A DNA stretch of 64,000 bases, taken from positions 77,290,263-77,354,262 of the forward strand of contig NC_092803.1 in NCBI RefSeq assembly GCF_040954645.1, written 5' to 3'. Position numbers and translations under genes: made by a program. Origin of the DNA: Diabrotica undecimpunctata (taxonomy: Eukaryota > Arthropoda > Insecta > Coleoptera > Chrysomelidae). Every line of letters starts with the position of its first letter. Position 1 is the first letter of the stretch. The notes beneath the pieces were generated by a model. That model saw only the letters and a list, made by a program, of their open reading frames with translations, searched no databases and was not told the DNA's origin. Shown piece after piece: positions 11,601 through 24,125 of the stretch.

Positions 11601-11634
11601 CCGTTACGCTAATAACCTTATTATGTTAAAGCGG
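11601..11634 (+). other. 3'-UTR hairpin of I-like copy A
   Basis: CCG...GCTAATAACC...TTAT...GCGG forms a weak stem and lies just before the A-rich tail. It corresponds in position and in the core CGCTAATNACC to the hairpins at 34838-34870 (+) and 59178-59204 (-). In the family such 3' structures may serve RT recognition. That role is inferred here. Confidence 0.6.
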
Positions 11635-11660
11635 TTTTTTTGTAAATAAAAAAAAATAAA

Positions 11661-12639
11661 CAAAAATAATGCAATAAAACCTTTATTCAAAAATTAATTA
11701 TTATTAATCTAGGACTACTAGTACCTATTCACTTCGAAGTGTTATTTTGTACCAAGTACAACAATGGTAATAATAAATAGGTCATGATTTCTTATTACAA
11801 GAGGTCATAAACACATTTGAATATCCTAAAAATTATTAATGCTTTTGTATTTCCTTTTATTTCTTATTTATTTTAAAATAGTTCTGTAATATTTTCTATT
11901 TTCTTACTACTGTCTTTGCATCAACTGACCATGCATATCTCAACTAGTCAATAAACCGATGTTGTCAATGTTAAAATTCTATAGGTACATTTTAATACAG
12001 AGGCATCACCCGGTATTTTATATCATTTTATATTGTTATACAGTAAACCATATCTAAAAGTTAGCCATGGCAGTCACGTTTCCATGATTCTTAAAAACAT
12101 TTTGGAAGAATACTTTTCCCAGTTGGGGAAAATCATGTACGTGAATAGATTGGTAAGTAGAAAAGAATAGAAAGGGTTATACAATATATTTTTCTATAAT
12201 GGAGCTAATTGGAACTTCTTTCCAACCAAAAAGAAATATCTTGATGGAGTGGAAAACAAAATTAAATTTTTAACTGATCACGAAGAGCGTATTTTTCGTT
12301 TTAGTGAAGCTAACAGAAAACGGACCAGTGTAACTTGTAAGAGACATGGGTTATATTTTATAGAAAATAGAGATAATGTCTAATACGGGTATATAATTAA
12401 ATAAAAAGTTTTAAAAAGTATAGTTTTGAATAAAATAACAATAATGAGGTTACCTTTTAATAAAATTGACAACGTGTAATAAGCGATTACACCAAACGGA
12501 AATTAAAAAATTGCTATATTAAAGTGACACATTAAAAATTCTAAATTTATTAGTCAAGAGCAAAGCAAATTAACCATATTTTATTAAAAATATTTTTTTT
12601 CTTTCTTTATTCCAGACAAATTGTCTGATTAAACTTTAT
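11661..12639. other. AT-rich non-coding stretch
   Basis: I saw no feature I can support. Short plus-strand stretches near 12200-12360 look faintly protein-like, but they are broken by stops and match no family I recognise. Confidence 0.5.
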
Positions 12640-13890
12640 CCATCTGCATCTATGTTCAAATTGCCGCTCCACTTTTTTCAGGGTCGGCCTATAGTTTTTC
12701 ATCCCGTTGGCGATTTATCTCAAGCAATTCTCACCATAGGAAATAATCGAAGAGCAAAGGTTAAAGAGAGAGACATCGATAGAAGAAGAACCGTTTGGGT
12801 TTATGTCAGGAAGGAGGACAACGGATACCTTTGTTTGCGTTGACAGTTGATAGAGAAATACAGCGAGAAAAAAAGCTACCTTTGATATTTATAGATCTTG
12901 TGAAAGCGTACGACACAGTTTCTAGACAAGAGATATGGAGATGTATGAGAGAGAAATGGTTTCCTGAGAAGTAGGTAAAGCTTGTAAAAAATATGTATGA
13001 GGGAGCGCACACCAAAGTAAGGAATGCTGTCGGAATAACCAAAAGTTTTTCAGTAACGGTTGGTTTGTTTCAAGGCTCTTCACTAAGTTCTTACCTGTTT
13101 AATCTTGTTATGGATTTACCGACAGAGAAAGTAAAGGAGGATGATCAATGATCTTGGCTGATGATATCGTGTTAGATAGAGGTCTATTGAAGATAGAGGT
13201 CTATTGAAGAGAAGGGATTTAATGTTAGTAAGTCGAAAATGGAGTATTTGTGGTTGGAAAGAAGAAGAATGGACAAGTAGGAGAATTTAAATACACTAGC
13301 TCTTATATAACGGAAAATGGGTCACTACATCGATAAATCGCCCACAGGATATAGGCTGGTTGGTTTAACTGGAAGCGAATAAGCGGGGTACTTTGTAATC
13401 TAAATATCGGAGAAGGGCTAGAAGAAAAGATATACAAGCGTGTGGTGAGACCTGCGTTGGTGTACTGCTGTGAAGTGTGGCCTTTAAAGAAGATCCAGGA
13501 AAATAAGATAGATGTAGCTGAAATAAAAATGGAGGTTGGGTGAGACTAGAAGGGACAAGATTAAAAACGACTTGATTGGGGAAAGAGCCGAGGTGACTAA
13601 AGTCTCCTAAAAATTTCCAAGGACAAAGACTGCAATGGTTTGGCCATGTCAGACGTATAGAGAAGAACTATGTGAGATAAAGGATAGAGCTGTTAGAAGT
13701 TGATGGAAGAAGAGGTAGAGAAAAATCAAGAAGAAGATGAAAGGATTGTGTGGCCGAGGACTTGATAGAAAGGTCGAAATAGAAAGGTGTAGGTAAAGAA
13801 AGCACGATGGACAGAAATGAGTGGCTACAAAGAGTAAGAAACAACGACCCCTAAAAATGGAAAAGCCGAGGAAGAAAAAGAAGAAAAATT
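12640..13890 (+). pseudogene. RTE-like retrotransposon fragment (RT to 3' end)
   Basis: Frames chain from the RT fingers (a QFGFMPGRRTTDT-like stretch, LRQLIEKYREKK) through FIDLVKAYDTVSRQEIW (about 12890) and CMREKWFPEK to VGLFQGSSLSSYLFNLVMD (about 13060). The catalytic box LADD lies near 13153-13164. Further on are RRIEKNYVR and DGRRGREKSRRR, then a Lys/Arg-rich end near 13890. FIDLxKAYDxVxRQEIWRCMREK is characteristic of a widespread animal RTE-like family. There are at least eight frame changes or stops, and no target duplication was identified. This looks like one of the older copies here. Confidence 0.75.
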
Positions 13891-14070
13891 CCTGTGTATT
13901 CCGTCCTGTTCTGCGCTGCGGTTCGATTTCGATATTCTCAATTATTATTATTATTTCTAGACTGTTCAACAATTCTTTCGTGTTTTTTATTTTGTACAGT
14001 TCAGTGAGACAATTGAGTCAGTCAATAGGATTTCTTGATCACATCCCCAATCTTTGTAATATATGACTTG

Positions 14071-14075
<5 letters not shown>

Positions 14076-14136
<61 letters not shown>
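14076..14136. repeat. (TA)n microsatellite
   Basis: Uninterrupted TA dinucleotides over about 61 bp, followed by a short imperfect extension to about 14150. Confidence 0.97.
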
Positions 14137-14139
<3 letters not shown>

Positions 14140-14150
14140 TATATATATTA

Positions 14151-15825
14151 AAGGATAATATATTGATTGCTTAAATTTTCAATGTTTGTAAAACTAAATT
14201 TCAAGATTTTGGTACAATCAACATACTATATACGTTTTATTAAAGATTGTAAGTTCGGGACTATTAACGTTACGTTTTCTGGTGAAATAGACACATTTAC
14301 TTTTACTGGAACAAAATTTCATTCCCAATTTCATTGACGGTATATTGAAATTTTCTATTCTTAAAATCTCTTATTCTTCTGCTTCATGTTTTGGTACAAT
14401 ATTGCTTTGTAGCATTTAGCCCTAGCATATTCCTAAATTGATTTTTTATTAATTGTTGTCGTATGATATTCTCTGTGTTTTTGGTACTTTTTGACAATTT
14501 ATGCATGCAAGACAGTTTTGTTATACATTGATACAAAGTTTTAATGCTACGGTGTATATCTGGTTACATTTGAATTCAATTTCTTTACTTTTCATTCTTC
14601 GTATTCGTATTTGTATTCTTCAATTTTCGAGATCTTTATTTTCTTGTAGTTCTTCTTTTTTTCATCCAATAACGTTTGGATGTATTCTTTTTATTTTTTT
14701 AATTTATTATAGTTCTATGTTATTTATTCTTAAACAGCTTTTTCCCATGATTCGTTCTTTTCTCTAGTTTTTTGTTATGTTAATTTAAAAGAAACCTAAT
14801 AATATTTAACATTTTTAACCTATTTGTTACAATTTCTCTTTTTTAAAATTTAAAAGAAAGCCATCAAATGATACAGGAATTGTTCTTTTTTACATCCCAG
14901 ATGAAATGCTCTCGGCATTGCAATTTAAAAATTCCTCCGTTGCCCGGTCTAGCTACGAGTCTCGTAATTCAGAATAATTACTGGAGAATCGTGCCAACTT
15001 TCCTCCTTTCCTGAAGTCATATCTGACTTTATGGAATTGCTTTTCTCTGAATTTATTACTTATTTATGGACACACGGCAGTGGTAGTTGACCTATAAATT
15101 TTCTTATATTACAATATCACCTCTTAAGAGCTTAATTTACCCTGAGATGTTATAGCGATATGCGCGATATGGCTTCAATGGAGTTTTGAAGATAGCATGT
15201 AATAAATTTAAGTTAACTTTTAGAACTCCTGTAATAGTAGTTATTGATCTGGGGCCTGCTTTTAAAGGAAATTTGTTTACTTAGTAGTTCATATACAGAA
15301 TAAAAATGGACTTAGTTTTACAAATAAATGATGTTAAAAGTATTAGTTCTATGAACTTCATTTGCTGTTAAAACTTAACTGTGCGAAGGAATTTGACCTA
15401 TGCTAACTGATGCTAGAAGATGCCAGAGACCAAGAAAACAGCAACATGGAATCAAAGACGTATCAAGCATTGCCCAAACCTGAATGGAAGTCTAAAAAAC
15501 TCACAAACTGTCTGCTTTAGGCAGTATATCATAACTCCTTTTACATTAGGCATTATACCTGCATTTGGAGCTCGATGAAAATGCTCTAATGAAAACTATT
15601 GATGACGCTTCTTTAACGTAGTTCTCTAAAAAGTAGTTTTACATTACAAAAGATGTTCTTGAAAAAAAAAAAAATAGGTGGCAATGTTAAAGATCTGCCC
15701 AAATTTAAACATGCACAAAAAACAAAAATTTTAATTTGAAGGTGGCGTTACCAACTCCATCATATTATTAATTCAGTTAGATGAGATAAAATCTACGCCG
15801 GCTAGGGACACTAATAAATCAAAGC
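14151..15825. other. AT-rich non-coding stretch
   Basis: Nothing recognisable. A reading frame at 14501-14767 is T-rich and low-complexity, so its hydrophobic translation is a composition effect. Confidence 0.5.
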
Positions 15826-16371
15826 CTGTGACACTTCCACTTAGGGTACTCCAGTAAGGTTGTCGTTCAATCGTTTTTGGAAACCGTCTCTTGTCCTCTT
15901 TACTACTCTATTTGTTGTCATTCGGCTTATATGATCATTCCACTCTACTCTATTACTTCTTACTTGATGTTGATGTTCTCCAATTTGCATCTACGTCGTA
16001 TATCTGTATTTCTAGCTCTACCCCATAGTGTTTTACCATAATTTTTTCCAAGTGTTTTCATCTCTGCTATTCCTAACATCCTTTTCGTCTCTGTGTCAGG
16101 TTGTGTTTCTGCCGCGTATGTGTTTATTGGTCTAATGACTGTTGTGTAAATTCTGTCTTTAACTTTTTTCCCGATTTTTAAATTTTTCCATATTGTTTCA
16201 TTTAGACAACCTGCGGCTCTGTTTACTCTATTCATTTGATCTTCCACTTTTGATGTGATGCCTAGGTATTTAAACTACATCACTTATTCCATTATCTGAC
16301 CTTCCAGCTCATGCATTTTGTATTTTTTGGGGAAATTAACATGTTAAATTTTCTGGCGGATATCTTTAATT

Positions 16372-19300
16372 ATATCGGCGTAGGGATGTGGCGACCCCAC
16401 CGCCCAAAGGTGTTTTAACCTTTGCAGTCAGCCTAAGATAGCAAGTAGATATTCTTCTACGACCCCGGTAGAAGACAAATCTGCTAAAGGGACGCAACCC
16501 GGCCTTAAGCAAGCCTTGACTTTCTCCACAGTCCCCTACCAAGGAGAAGTCATGTCCTAACCAAAAAATTTCCATCAAATTCGTACATATCCATTACACA
16601 TCCTAACCCACTACCAATACGCACTGTATGCAAAATTCAGGAAACGAACGGCCCTCAGTGAACGGCGACTCCTCTACCTCCGACTATGGTAGCGGTAGGA
16701 AGAAAGACGGAGTAGAGGGTGCTAAGAATCCCTGGGTTAAACTAGGCTACCATAGACGACAACCTATGCATATTGCTTCATATAATGTGAGAACAATGTC
16801 ATCAGAGTCTAAATTGTTAGAAATGGAGGAAAAGCTAAAATCAATAAAGTGTACCAAACATATTAAAAATAGAAAGTGTAAGCTCGAGAGTTAACACTCT
16901 AATCCTAAAGTTGAATTCGAGATATAAATTAAAATTGATACAAGTGTATTCACCAACGACAAGCCACACAGATGAAGATATTGAAATGTTCTTTGAAGAT
17001 ATTAGAACAGCCCTGAAAAGTACTTAGACGTTTTATACTCGATAACAGGAGATTTTAATGCTAAGCTGGGAAATAAAGAAGACCAAAGTAAAACCGCACT
17101 CAGAAACTACGGCTATGGAGAAAGAAATGAAAGAGGGACCATGCTTGTAGATGTTTTACACCAAGAAAATCTTTTTTCTATGAACTCATTCTTTCAAAAA
17201 AAGCCCCAACGAAAGTGGACGTGGAAAAGTCCAGACGGTTTCACAAAGAACGAAATAGATTTTATCATTGCTAATAAAAAAGCAATTGTACAAGATGTAT
17301 CTGTTTTAAACAGATTTACAATTGGAAGCGATCACAGGTTGATTCGAGCAAAAATTCTGTTCAATTTAAAGAATGAACGAACAAAAATGATAAAATCCGA
17401 CAATCGTAAATGGACCCCGCCCGAAAATATAGACCACTTTCGTGACATCATTGACCATAACCTTCAACAAATCAACGACGAAACACAGGTCGAAGTTTTA
17501 AACGAAAGTATCGTAAAAGCCCTTAAAGAAGCGGAGAAGTTGTGCTGTCCTAAAATGAAGAAAAAACATGAGAAAATAAGTCTCAACACTAAAAATCTGA
17601 TCGAAAAAAGGAGGCTAAAGGACAGGTATAACACAAACTCCGCAGAATTTAGTCAACTTAGTAAAACAATAAACAAAGAAATCCGAAAAGACATACGGCA
17701 ACATAACATGAGAGAGGTGACAAGGGTGATAGAGAAAAATAGAAGTCTGAAAGTTCTAAGACACAACATGTCTACAGGGAAAAAGAACATACATAAGTTA
17801 AGAAATAAACAAGACGACATTGTGACTGATAAGGAAGAAATAGTGAAAACAGTGGAAAACTTCTACAGACAACTCTATGAAACAAGTGAATCCGATGAAA
17901 GACGCCCCTTACCAAAGATAGAGAATCAAGGCTCAGAATTAATGCCGAACATAACTGTTGATGTAAATGCACTTCGGGAAGAACAATAAATCCCTAGGTG
18001 AAGACAGGGTAATGACCGAAATCCTAAACCTAGGAGAAAATAAGCTCTTACTGACACTTGCTAAACTGTTCAATAAATGTCTGTGCGAAGCGATAACACC
18101 GACGCAGTGGAACAACGCGGAAATCATCTTACTTCATAAGAAGGGAGATATCAGCGACCTTAGAAACTACCGCCCCATTAGCTTGTTGTCACAAGTATAT
18201 AAGCTATTTACAAGAGTTATTACCAACATGCTAGGAAGTAAGTTGGATTTCTATCAGCCAAGAGAGCAAGCAGGTTTTAGAGCAGGATATGGCACGAATG
18301 ATCATTTACAAGTAATTAAGAACTTAATAGAAAAGAGTGTTGAATATAACAAGCCATTAGTCATGATATTTGTTGACTACGAAAAAGCTTTCGACACAAT
18401 AAGTCATCAAAAAATGTTAAAAGCCTTAACAAAGTGCCGTATAGATCATCGCTATATAAACATGATAAAATACATCTATCAAAATGGGACAGCAAGTGTG
18501 AAACTAGCAGATAAACAGACCAACGTATTTAAAATAAAACGGGGAGTGCGACAGGAAGACACAATTTCGCCAAAATTGTTTACAACATTATTAGAGCATA
18601 TGTTTAAGAACGCAAATCTGAGTGAAAAAGGAATTAATGTCAATGGAGAAATGCTTAGTCATTTGAGGTTTGCTGACGATATCGTCCTTTTTGCTGACAG
18701 AATCGATGATGCAGTATCGCAACTGGACAAACTATAGGTACCTAGCCTCCCTAGAAGTAGGATTAAAAATCAACCACACAAAAACACAAATCATGACAAA
18801 TCTTGTGTTAAGCGAAAAGATTTCAGTAAATGGCATGCATATTGAAGAAACCATCTCATATAAGTACTTAGGATATGAGATACGCATAGGAAGAGATAAT
18901 CAAACGTGCGAACTAAGCCGCCGCATAGGACTCACTTAGGTGGCATTCGGCAAGCTAAGCTATGTTCTTAAATCAGAATTGGCTATGTGTCTTAAAAGAA
19001 AAGGCTTTAATCTGTGCGTGTTGCCAGTACTTACATATGGTGCAGAGACATTAACACTAACCAAGAAAGTAAGAAATAAAATTTGTGTTACCCAAAGAGC
19101 CATGGAACGATCGATGTTAGGCATTTCTCGTAGGGATTGGATCACGAACAAGGAAATAAGAAGGAGAACAGGAGTGACATATGTCATAGAAAGAATTATG
19201 ACCCTTAAGTAGAACTGGGCGAGGCACATAGCTAGAATGTCGGATAACAGATGGACACAGCGAATAATACAGTGGAGACCGAGAAAAGAAGCACATCGAA

Positions 19301-19447
19301 GTAGAGGTCGTCCACCAACAAGATGGTCTAATGACATAAAACGGATCGACAAAAATTGGATGCAAACAGCACAAAACAGAAATACATGACAGACTGAGGG
19401 AGACCTATATCCAGCAGTGAATAGATCCGGGTTAAATGATGATGATG
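16372..19447 (+). mobile_element. RTE-like retrotransposon with (GAT)n tail, nested in the minus-strand RTE
   Basis: A 5' UTR of about 250 bp (GC-richer, beginning near GGGATGTGGCGACCCC) is followed by endonuclease and RT frames and a GATGATGATG tail. ATCTTTAATT at 16362-16371 and ATCTTAAATT at 19448-19457 form a 10-bp duplication with one mismatch. Removing the insert restores the minus-strand reading frame. The element looks nearly full length apart from a gap in the endonuclease, so it is one of the younger and better-kept RTE copies here. Confidence 0.88.
16628..19390 (+). pseudogene. Endonuclease-RT of the nested (GAT)n-tailed RTE
   Basis: The endonuclease starts with IASYNVRTM (about 16770). 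A gap after LLEMEEKLKSIKC removes the next part, then VYSPTTSHTDEDIE and ITGDFNAKLGNK (about 17044) follow. A 282-codon frame (17141-17989) has FTIGSDHRL, the endonuclease end, and the long basic linker. After a frameshift a 256-codon RT frame (17967-18737) carries IILLHKKGDISDLRNYRPIS, QAGFRAGYGTNDHL, FVDYEKAFDTISH, RGVRQEDTISPKLF and FADD at 18669-18680. The thumb and C-terminus follow in two frames (VGLKINHTKTQIM, YKYLGYEI, VLTYGAETLTL) and end in RGRPPTRWSNDIKR. At least four frameshifts or stops make it inactive. Confidence 0.88.
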
Positions 19448-19785
19448 ATCTTAAATTGGTGCAGCATACCTTGTAAATCATCTTCACTTTGAGAGAGTAG
19501 TATTGCGTCGTCTACATAGTAGATTATTATAAGTTATTTTTCTTCCATTTGGTATCCTTATTTTTAGTTCTTACTTTTGTTATTATTCATCCATATTAAG
19601 GTTGAATAATAGATCACTCAGATAATCTCGTGTACAATAAATGGATAACGTCCTTTAATTTAACCCAGTCAAATGCCTTTTTAAGGTTCACGAAACATAC
19701 ATGTACCGGTTTGTTGTATTCTTATATTTTTTCTTGCACTTGCCTGATGAGCTCCCCCATATGAGATGAACGTCCAAAATATTAC

Positions 19786-20445
19786 GGTACTAAACTTTAA
19801 AAGGATGGAAGCTGAATTTGAATATACCAGATTATAAATCGCAGCCTGTCTTTTCTATTCTGACGTTTATCTGAGTATAAATTCTTCATGAAGTTTAAGA
19901 AGAACATGGTTTGGTACAAAGATATCACGACCATGTGCCAGAGACAAGTAGTTTACAAGAAGACGAAGAAAATTAATTTTATAAATCACGACTGTACGAT
20001 AGAAATGTACTGTTACACCACTGTACTCATAACGTTAATAATCCACATTACATGTCTAATGTACAACGCGCAAAACACAAATAAATCGCATCATATCTCG
20101 TAAGCACAAAACAGTACGACGACCACTTCTTTTTCAACGGTAACTGCATTTTCTAAACAGCCAGTTGGTGGCTGAAATACCGTCACAATTATAGAGAACT
20201 GTAACACTTTAATTTGGTAGCAAGGCCAGGAGACAACATAATAGGTAAAATGGAGAATACTGTAATCTAATCATTATTTTTAATGTATATTTTTTGTATT
20301 ACGGGCTAAAGTCTTTTCTAACAATAACAGGTACAGGAATGAATAAAATCGTCCAATGTCATATCATTCAACTAAGCATTAATTAAACGATTGAAATTTT
20401 AAATAAAAGTTTTTTTACACCTTGTTAATATATTGAACTGGTTCT
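19786..20445. other. Non-coding stretch between retroelements
   Basis: No supportable feature. A 71-codon frame at 19888-20103 has scattered Cys/His/Thr residues but matches no family I recognise and has no supporting context. Confidence 0.4.
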
Positions 20446-20449
20446 AAGA

Positions 20450-21360
20450 AGACTTCAGAAAATCAAAAAATAAAAGAAAAAAATGCGTCGATATTGTATT
20501 CAACTGCTGCTTTAATTAAATATATTACAGGAATTAAATTTAACAATTCAACAATATTCAAAACAACAAACACAATGAGGTATATTCTATCTAAACTATA
20601 CAATGAACAAGAAAGAACAAAGAATTGAATTTATAAAATACCTTGTAAATGCGAACATTTTTATTTAGGTGAAACATTAAGACAAATAATTGTTAGAAAA
20701 AGTAAACACCAATCTTATATTAAGAATAGAGGATTTGATAGATTTTAAATATGTAAACACGCATGGGAAAATGAATATGGGGTTCAATGGAACGATTCGA
20801 GATTCAAAAAAGCGGCTCCTATTATGCTAAATGAGACCAATTCCGTCGTAAATTCCTCGGTGATCTGTTACCTGTATCAAAAAGGGAAGTAAATAAAAGA
20901 AAAATACCACGAGTAGCAAGTGGGGATAGTATTATGAGGTTTTTTTCCTGGATTTTTCTTCATGATTTACTATGGAAACACTAACAGGAGAATTTTACGT
21001 CATCCTTGCATGTGGTTTTTTGTTTTAAGACGAATTACATTCTACGATTTCTCTGACGGATATTCCCAAGTTAAAGATGATTTCATGTAATCGAATCTTA
21101 CAATAAAGCCGTCCCAGGAACGCAACTCACCAATATTGGTAATATTATTTTAAAATCGACTACTTTAAAATGTATAATATATGTTAAAATTGTTAATATG
21201 AATGAGTCAGATAAAATTAAATTATTAGCTTGGCTTTTTCACCAAGTGACGAAAAACAAAATTTGTTTAATTTATTAATGTTTTGTGGAAGTGGAAATTG
21301 AAACGTCAATAAATTTATTTGAATCTTAAATTGTGGCTATTCCCAAGAAAAATAGTGATT
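20450..21360 (+). mobile_element. Penelope-like element remnant (copy 1)
   Basis: Frames at 20560-20870 read as the C-terminal GIY-YIG-type endonuclease of a Penelope-like element: YKIPCKCEHFYLGETLRQI, then KHAWENEYGVQWNDS. The usual pattern in this family is G(I/V)Y-X-IPC-X-C-X4-Y-(I/L)-GET. The matching part of copy 2 (30.64-30.86 kb) carries HEWENENRVQWNDSS. The segment 21140-21360 resembles 28835-29040, which flanks copy 2 on the 5' side. It therefore looks like the pseudo-LTR of this family, including GAAATTGAAACGTCAATAAA and TTGTGGCTATTCCC blocks. RT is absent (5'-truncated). Several stops. Confidence 0.75.
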
Positions 21361-22327
<967 letters not shown>

Positions 22328-22373
22328 TTTTTATGTCACTACGATGTGATGTCACACCGTAGTGACATAAAAA
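22328..22373. repeat. 46-bp near-perfect palindrome
   Basis: TTTTTATGTCACTACG at 22328-22343 is the exact reverse complement of 22358-22373. The 14-nt centre contains GTGATGTCAC, which is itself nearly self-complementary. It lies right at the edge of the minus-strand RTE fragment that follows. Confidence 0.9.
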
Positions 22374-22374
22374 G

Positions 22375-22855
22375 AAACTTTTTTTAGGTAGTCAATCCAT
22401 GTATCCTTTTCAATGTGTTTTGGTTCTATTAGTTCTTTTACCTCCGTTCTTTGACCTCTTATAAAGCACCACATTTCCTTTTGCAGACCACAACAACCAT
22501 ATTCAATTTATTTCAGAAAGCGTTCCCAGTGATCATTTTGTGCATGTTTTTTGTTTCTTATTGTCTTATAATTATGTTGGATGTGTTTTGTGTTTTGGAT
22601 GACATGTATTTCGGATAAGCTCTTTCCTTTACCTTATTTCTTTACTTATGTACAAAACCATGGGGTTCTTCGCCTTGGAAACGATTTATTTTTATTTATA
22701 TTTCTTCCACCAAGAACTTTCTTGGCCGAGGCTAATATATGAGACTTAATTTTTGGCCAGCTTTCATAGACTCCATCACTTTCTGTAATATGTATGTTTC
22801 TGATTTTTTTGTTTTTCTTGTTTAAAAAAATACTTAAGTTAGAGTAATAAAAAGG
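22375..22855 (-). pseudogene. RTE-like fragment (endonuclease-RT linker)
   Basis: Minus-strand frames read ESWPKIKSHILASAKKVLGG, then RRRTPWF and, further on, NDHWERFL and GLQKEMWCFIRGQR. Families of this type have W..F...I..AA....G......K.TPWW followed by a coiled, basic linker, so this is the region between endonuclease and RT. The same region on the plus strand begins at once at 22853 (SFSKQMKPDFYGTQK), so two fragments of one family meet head to head. Confidence 0.7.
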
Positions 22856-22991
22856 GAACACTGGCAGAGCTTCTCAAAACAGATGAAACCCGACTTCTAC
22901 GGAACACAGAAATAAATATGAAGAATGATCAGAAAAAACAAAGAAAAAAAATGAACAAACTAATAAAAAAACACATTCAGAATGAAACATG

Positions 22992-23639
22992 TGTAACGAT
23001 GCTCTGGTCGTTTAACAGTTCGAACCTGGGGAGTGTCAATATTTGCGCAACCTGACGGCGTAGTGGGATTCAAACGGCTATTTAAGGCGTGTGAATAGCG
23101 GAATTAGACAGTCTTGTAGCTAGCGCTCTAGGCTCCCTGACTCGCCGGTGTAGTGAACCAGCGAGCCATTCTGGACAGAGATAGTTCCGTATTGAGGATC
23201 ATACTCTGTCCCTAACCAAGCGGAACCCATCGGTATTGCGTATTGAGCATTACCGTGGATCTGCACAGAACCAATCGGGACAGAGATTTCCGTATTGAGG
23301 AACCCGTCGGCATTGTGTATTGAACATTGCCGCGGGTCTGCACAGCTAAATATTTTGTTTGCGAGCATATTCGGAGCTTTCGCTGAATTGAAGCGAAAGC
23401 GAGTATATTAGTAGTACTAATTAATTTCTTTTCTCTTATAGACGTTTGCCGGGGAATTCATTCATCGCGGGACCCAGACGGAAACGTAGAATTCATTTTA
23501 TTTTTGTTTTATTAGTATACAACGTAGGATTCCTTTTTTTTTAGTTTTTATTTATTGTATATATATACTTAATAGATTTATTTTTATTTCAAACCTGTGT
23601 TTTACTGAGTCTGTTGCCCCGAAAGAGCTACCCATCACA
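22992..23639 (+). repeat. 5' LTR of the Gypsy element
   Basis: 648 bp, from TGTAACG to CATCACA. It contains two diverged tandem units of roughly 65-95 bp at about 23175-23345, sharing CCGTATTGAGGA and CTGCACAG blocks. The first of these units is cut and the second is absent in the 3' LTR. The LTR would carry the promoter and polyadenylation signal; I saw no single obvious TATA box. Confidence 0.92.
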
Positions 23640-23642
23640 AAC

Positions 23643-23654
23643 TGGCGCCCGAGC
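23643..23654 (+). promoter_or_regulatory. Primer-binding site
   Basis: TGGCGCCCGAGC begins three bases after the 5' LTR. It resembles primer-binding sites complementary to the 3' end of a lysine tRNA, though the exact tRNA was not checked against any set. Confidence 0.75.
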
Positions 23655-23666
23655 AAAATTAATAAC

Positions 23667-24125
23667 ATGCCGACAGATAAAGACACAGACTCAGTAACAG
23701 GTACGTCGTGGATAAATCGACTTTGCAAAGAGGAATTGCAGAGCGAGGCCGAAAAATGCGGCTTAGATCCCAAGGGAACCGTCGACGAATTGAGAGCACG
23801 ACTCAGAACCTATTTTAAAAATCGCGAGGAAGCTACCAACCAGAATTGCTAAATCAAGTACGAAAGTGGAACACACACTTCGACAAGAAACATTCGGATA
23901 CAATAGAATTCTTAGAGAGGATAGACGAATTAAGCTTGGCCTACGAGATCGATAAACAAGATCTATTAAGAGCATTACCTGAATTATTAGGAGACCACGC
24001 TTTGTTATGGTACAGAAATAATAACAAAAATTGGAAATCATGGACAGATTTCAGCGAAGATTTTAAAAAAGCTTTCTATCCCAGGGGATATTTGCTACAA
24101 CTAGAAGAAGAAGATAAGATGGAAA
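23667..24125 (+). pseudogene. Gypsy gag (frameshifted, truncated)
   Basis: The first 62-codon frame from ATG 23667 carries a SAP-like stretch (KEELQSEAEKCGL then GTVDELRARL), as seen at the N-terminus of some arthropod Gypsy gag proteins. After a frameshift near 23835 the second frame (to about 24125) continues as capsid-like sequence: HFDKKHSDTIEFLERID and LPELLGDHALLWYRNN, then WTDFSEDFKKAFYP. Gag packages the element RNA. The frame runs straight into pol sequence near 24115 because the rest of gag (with any zinc knuckle), protease and most of RT are deleted. Confidence 0.8.

Larger units (their letters stand above)
5160..11660 (+). mobile_element. I-like non-LTR retrotransposon (copy A), split by an R1-like element
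   Basis: The order of parts is ORF1 (5372-6588), APE-type endonuclease (from about 6705), reverse transcriptase (to about 8735), RNase H (about 8745-9069), then after a foreign insertion (9070-11224) the C-terminal region (11225-11545), a 3' hairpin and an A-rich tail near 11640-11660. The same protein order appears in copy C at 59.2-64.0 kb (minus), and the C-terminal part in copy B at 33.7-34.9 kb. RNase H together with an ORF1/ORF2 layout fits the I or Nimb-like group of the Jockey/I branch. Numerous stops, frameshifts and two internal deletions make it dead. The 5' boundary is approximate. Confidence 0.8.
15830..19785 (-). mobile_element. Minus-strand RTE-like element split by another RTE
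   Basis: The upstream half (19785 down to 19458) encodes RQVQEK, VNLKKAFDWVKLKDVIHLLY and, further on, GMLHQFK. The downstream half (16361 down to about 15830) picks up with ARKFNMLISPKK, then FKYLGITS, NRVNRAAGCLNETIW, VIRPINTYAAETQ and, after a frameshift, VEWNDHISRM. The two halves are adjacent in the related element at 26.7-27.4 kb (MLHQFNITAKKFNILISPRKT), so the 3.1-kb plus-strand element between them was inserted here. The catalytic box lies in a damaged stretch near 19500. Many stops. This is the same family as the host element at 22.85-27.56 kb. Confidence 0.85.

Noticed and set aside
14501..14767. Hydrophobic 88-codon frame as a membrane protein
   Set aside because: T-rich composition yields Phe/Leu/Ser automatically. 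No context or start signal.
18960..19487. 175-codon minus-strand frame
   Set aside because: Antisense shadow of the RTE C-terminus at 18940-19400.
19888..20103. 71-codon Cys/His-containing frame
   Set aside because: No recognisable arrangement, no homologous copy in the window, and flanking DNA is non-coding.
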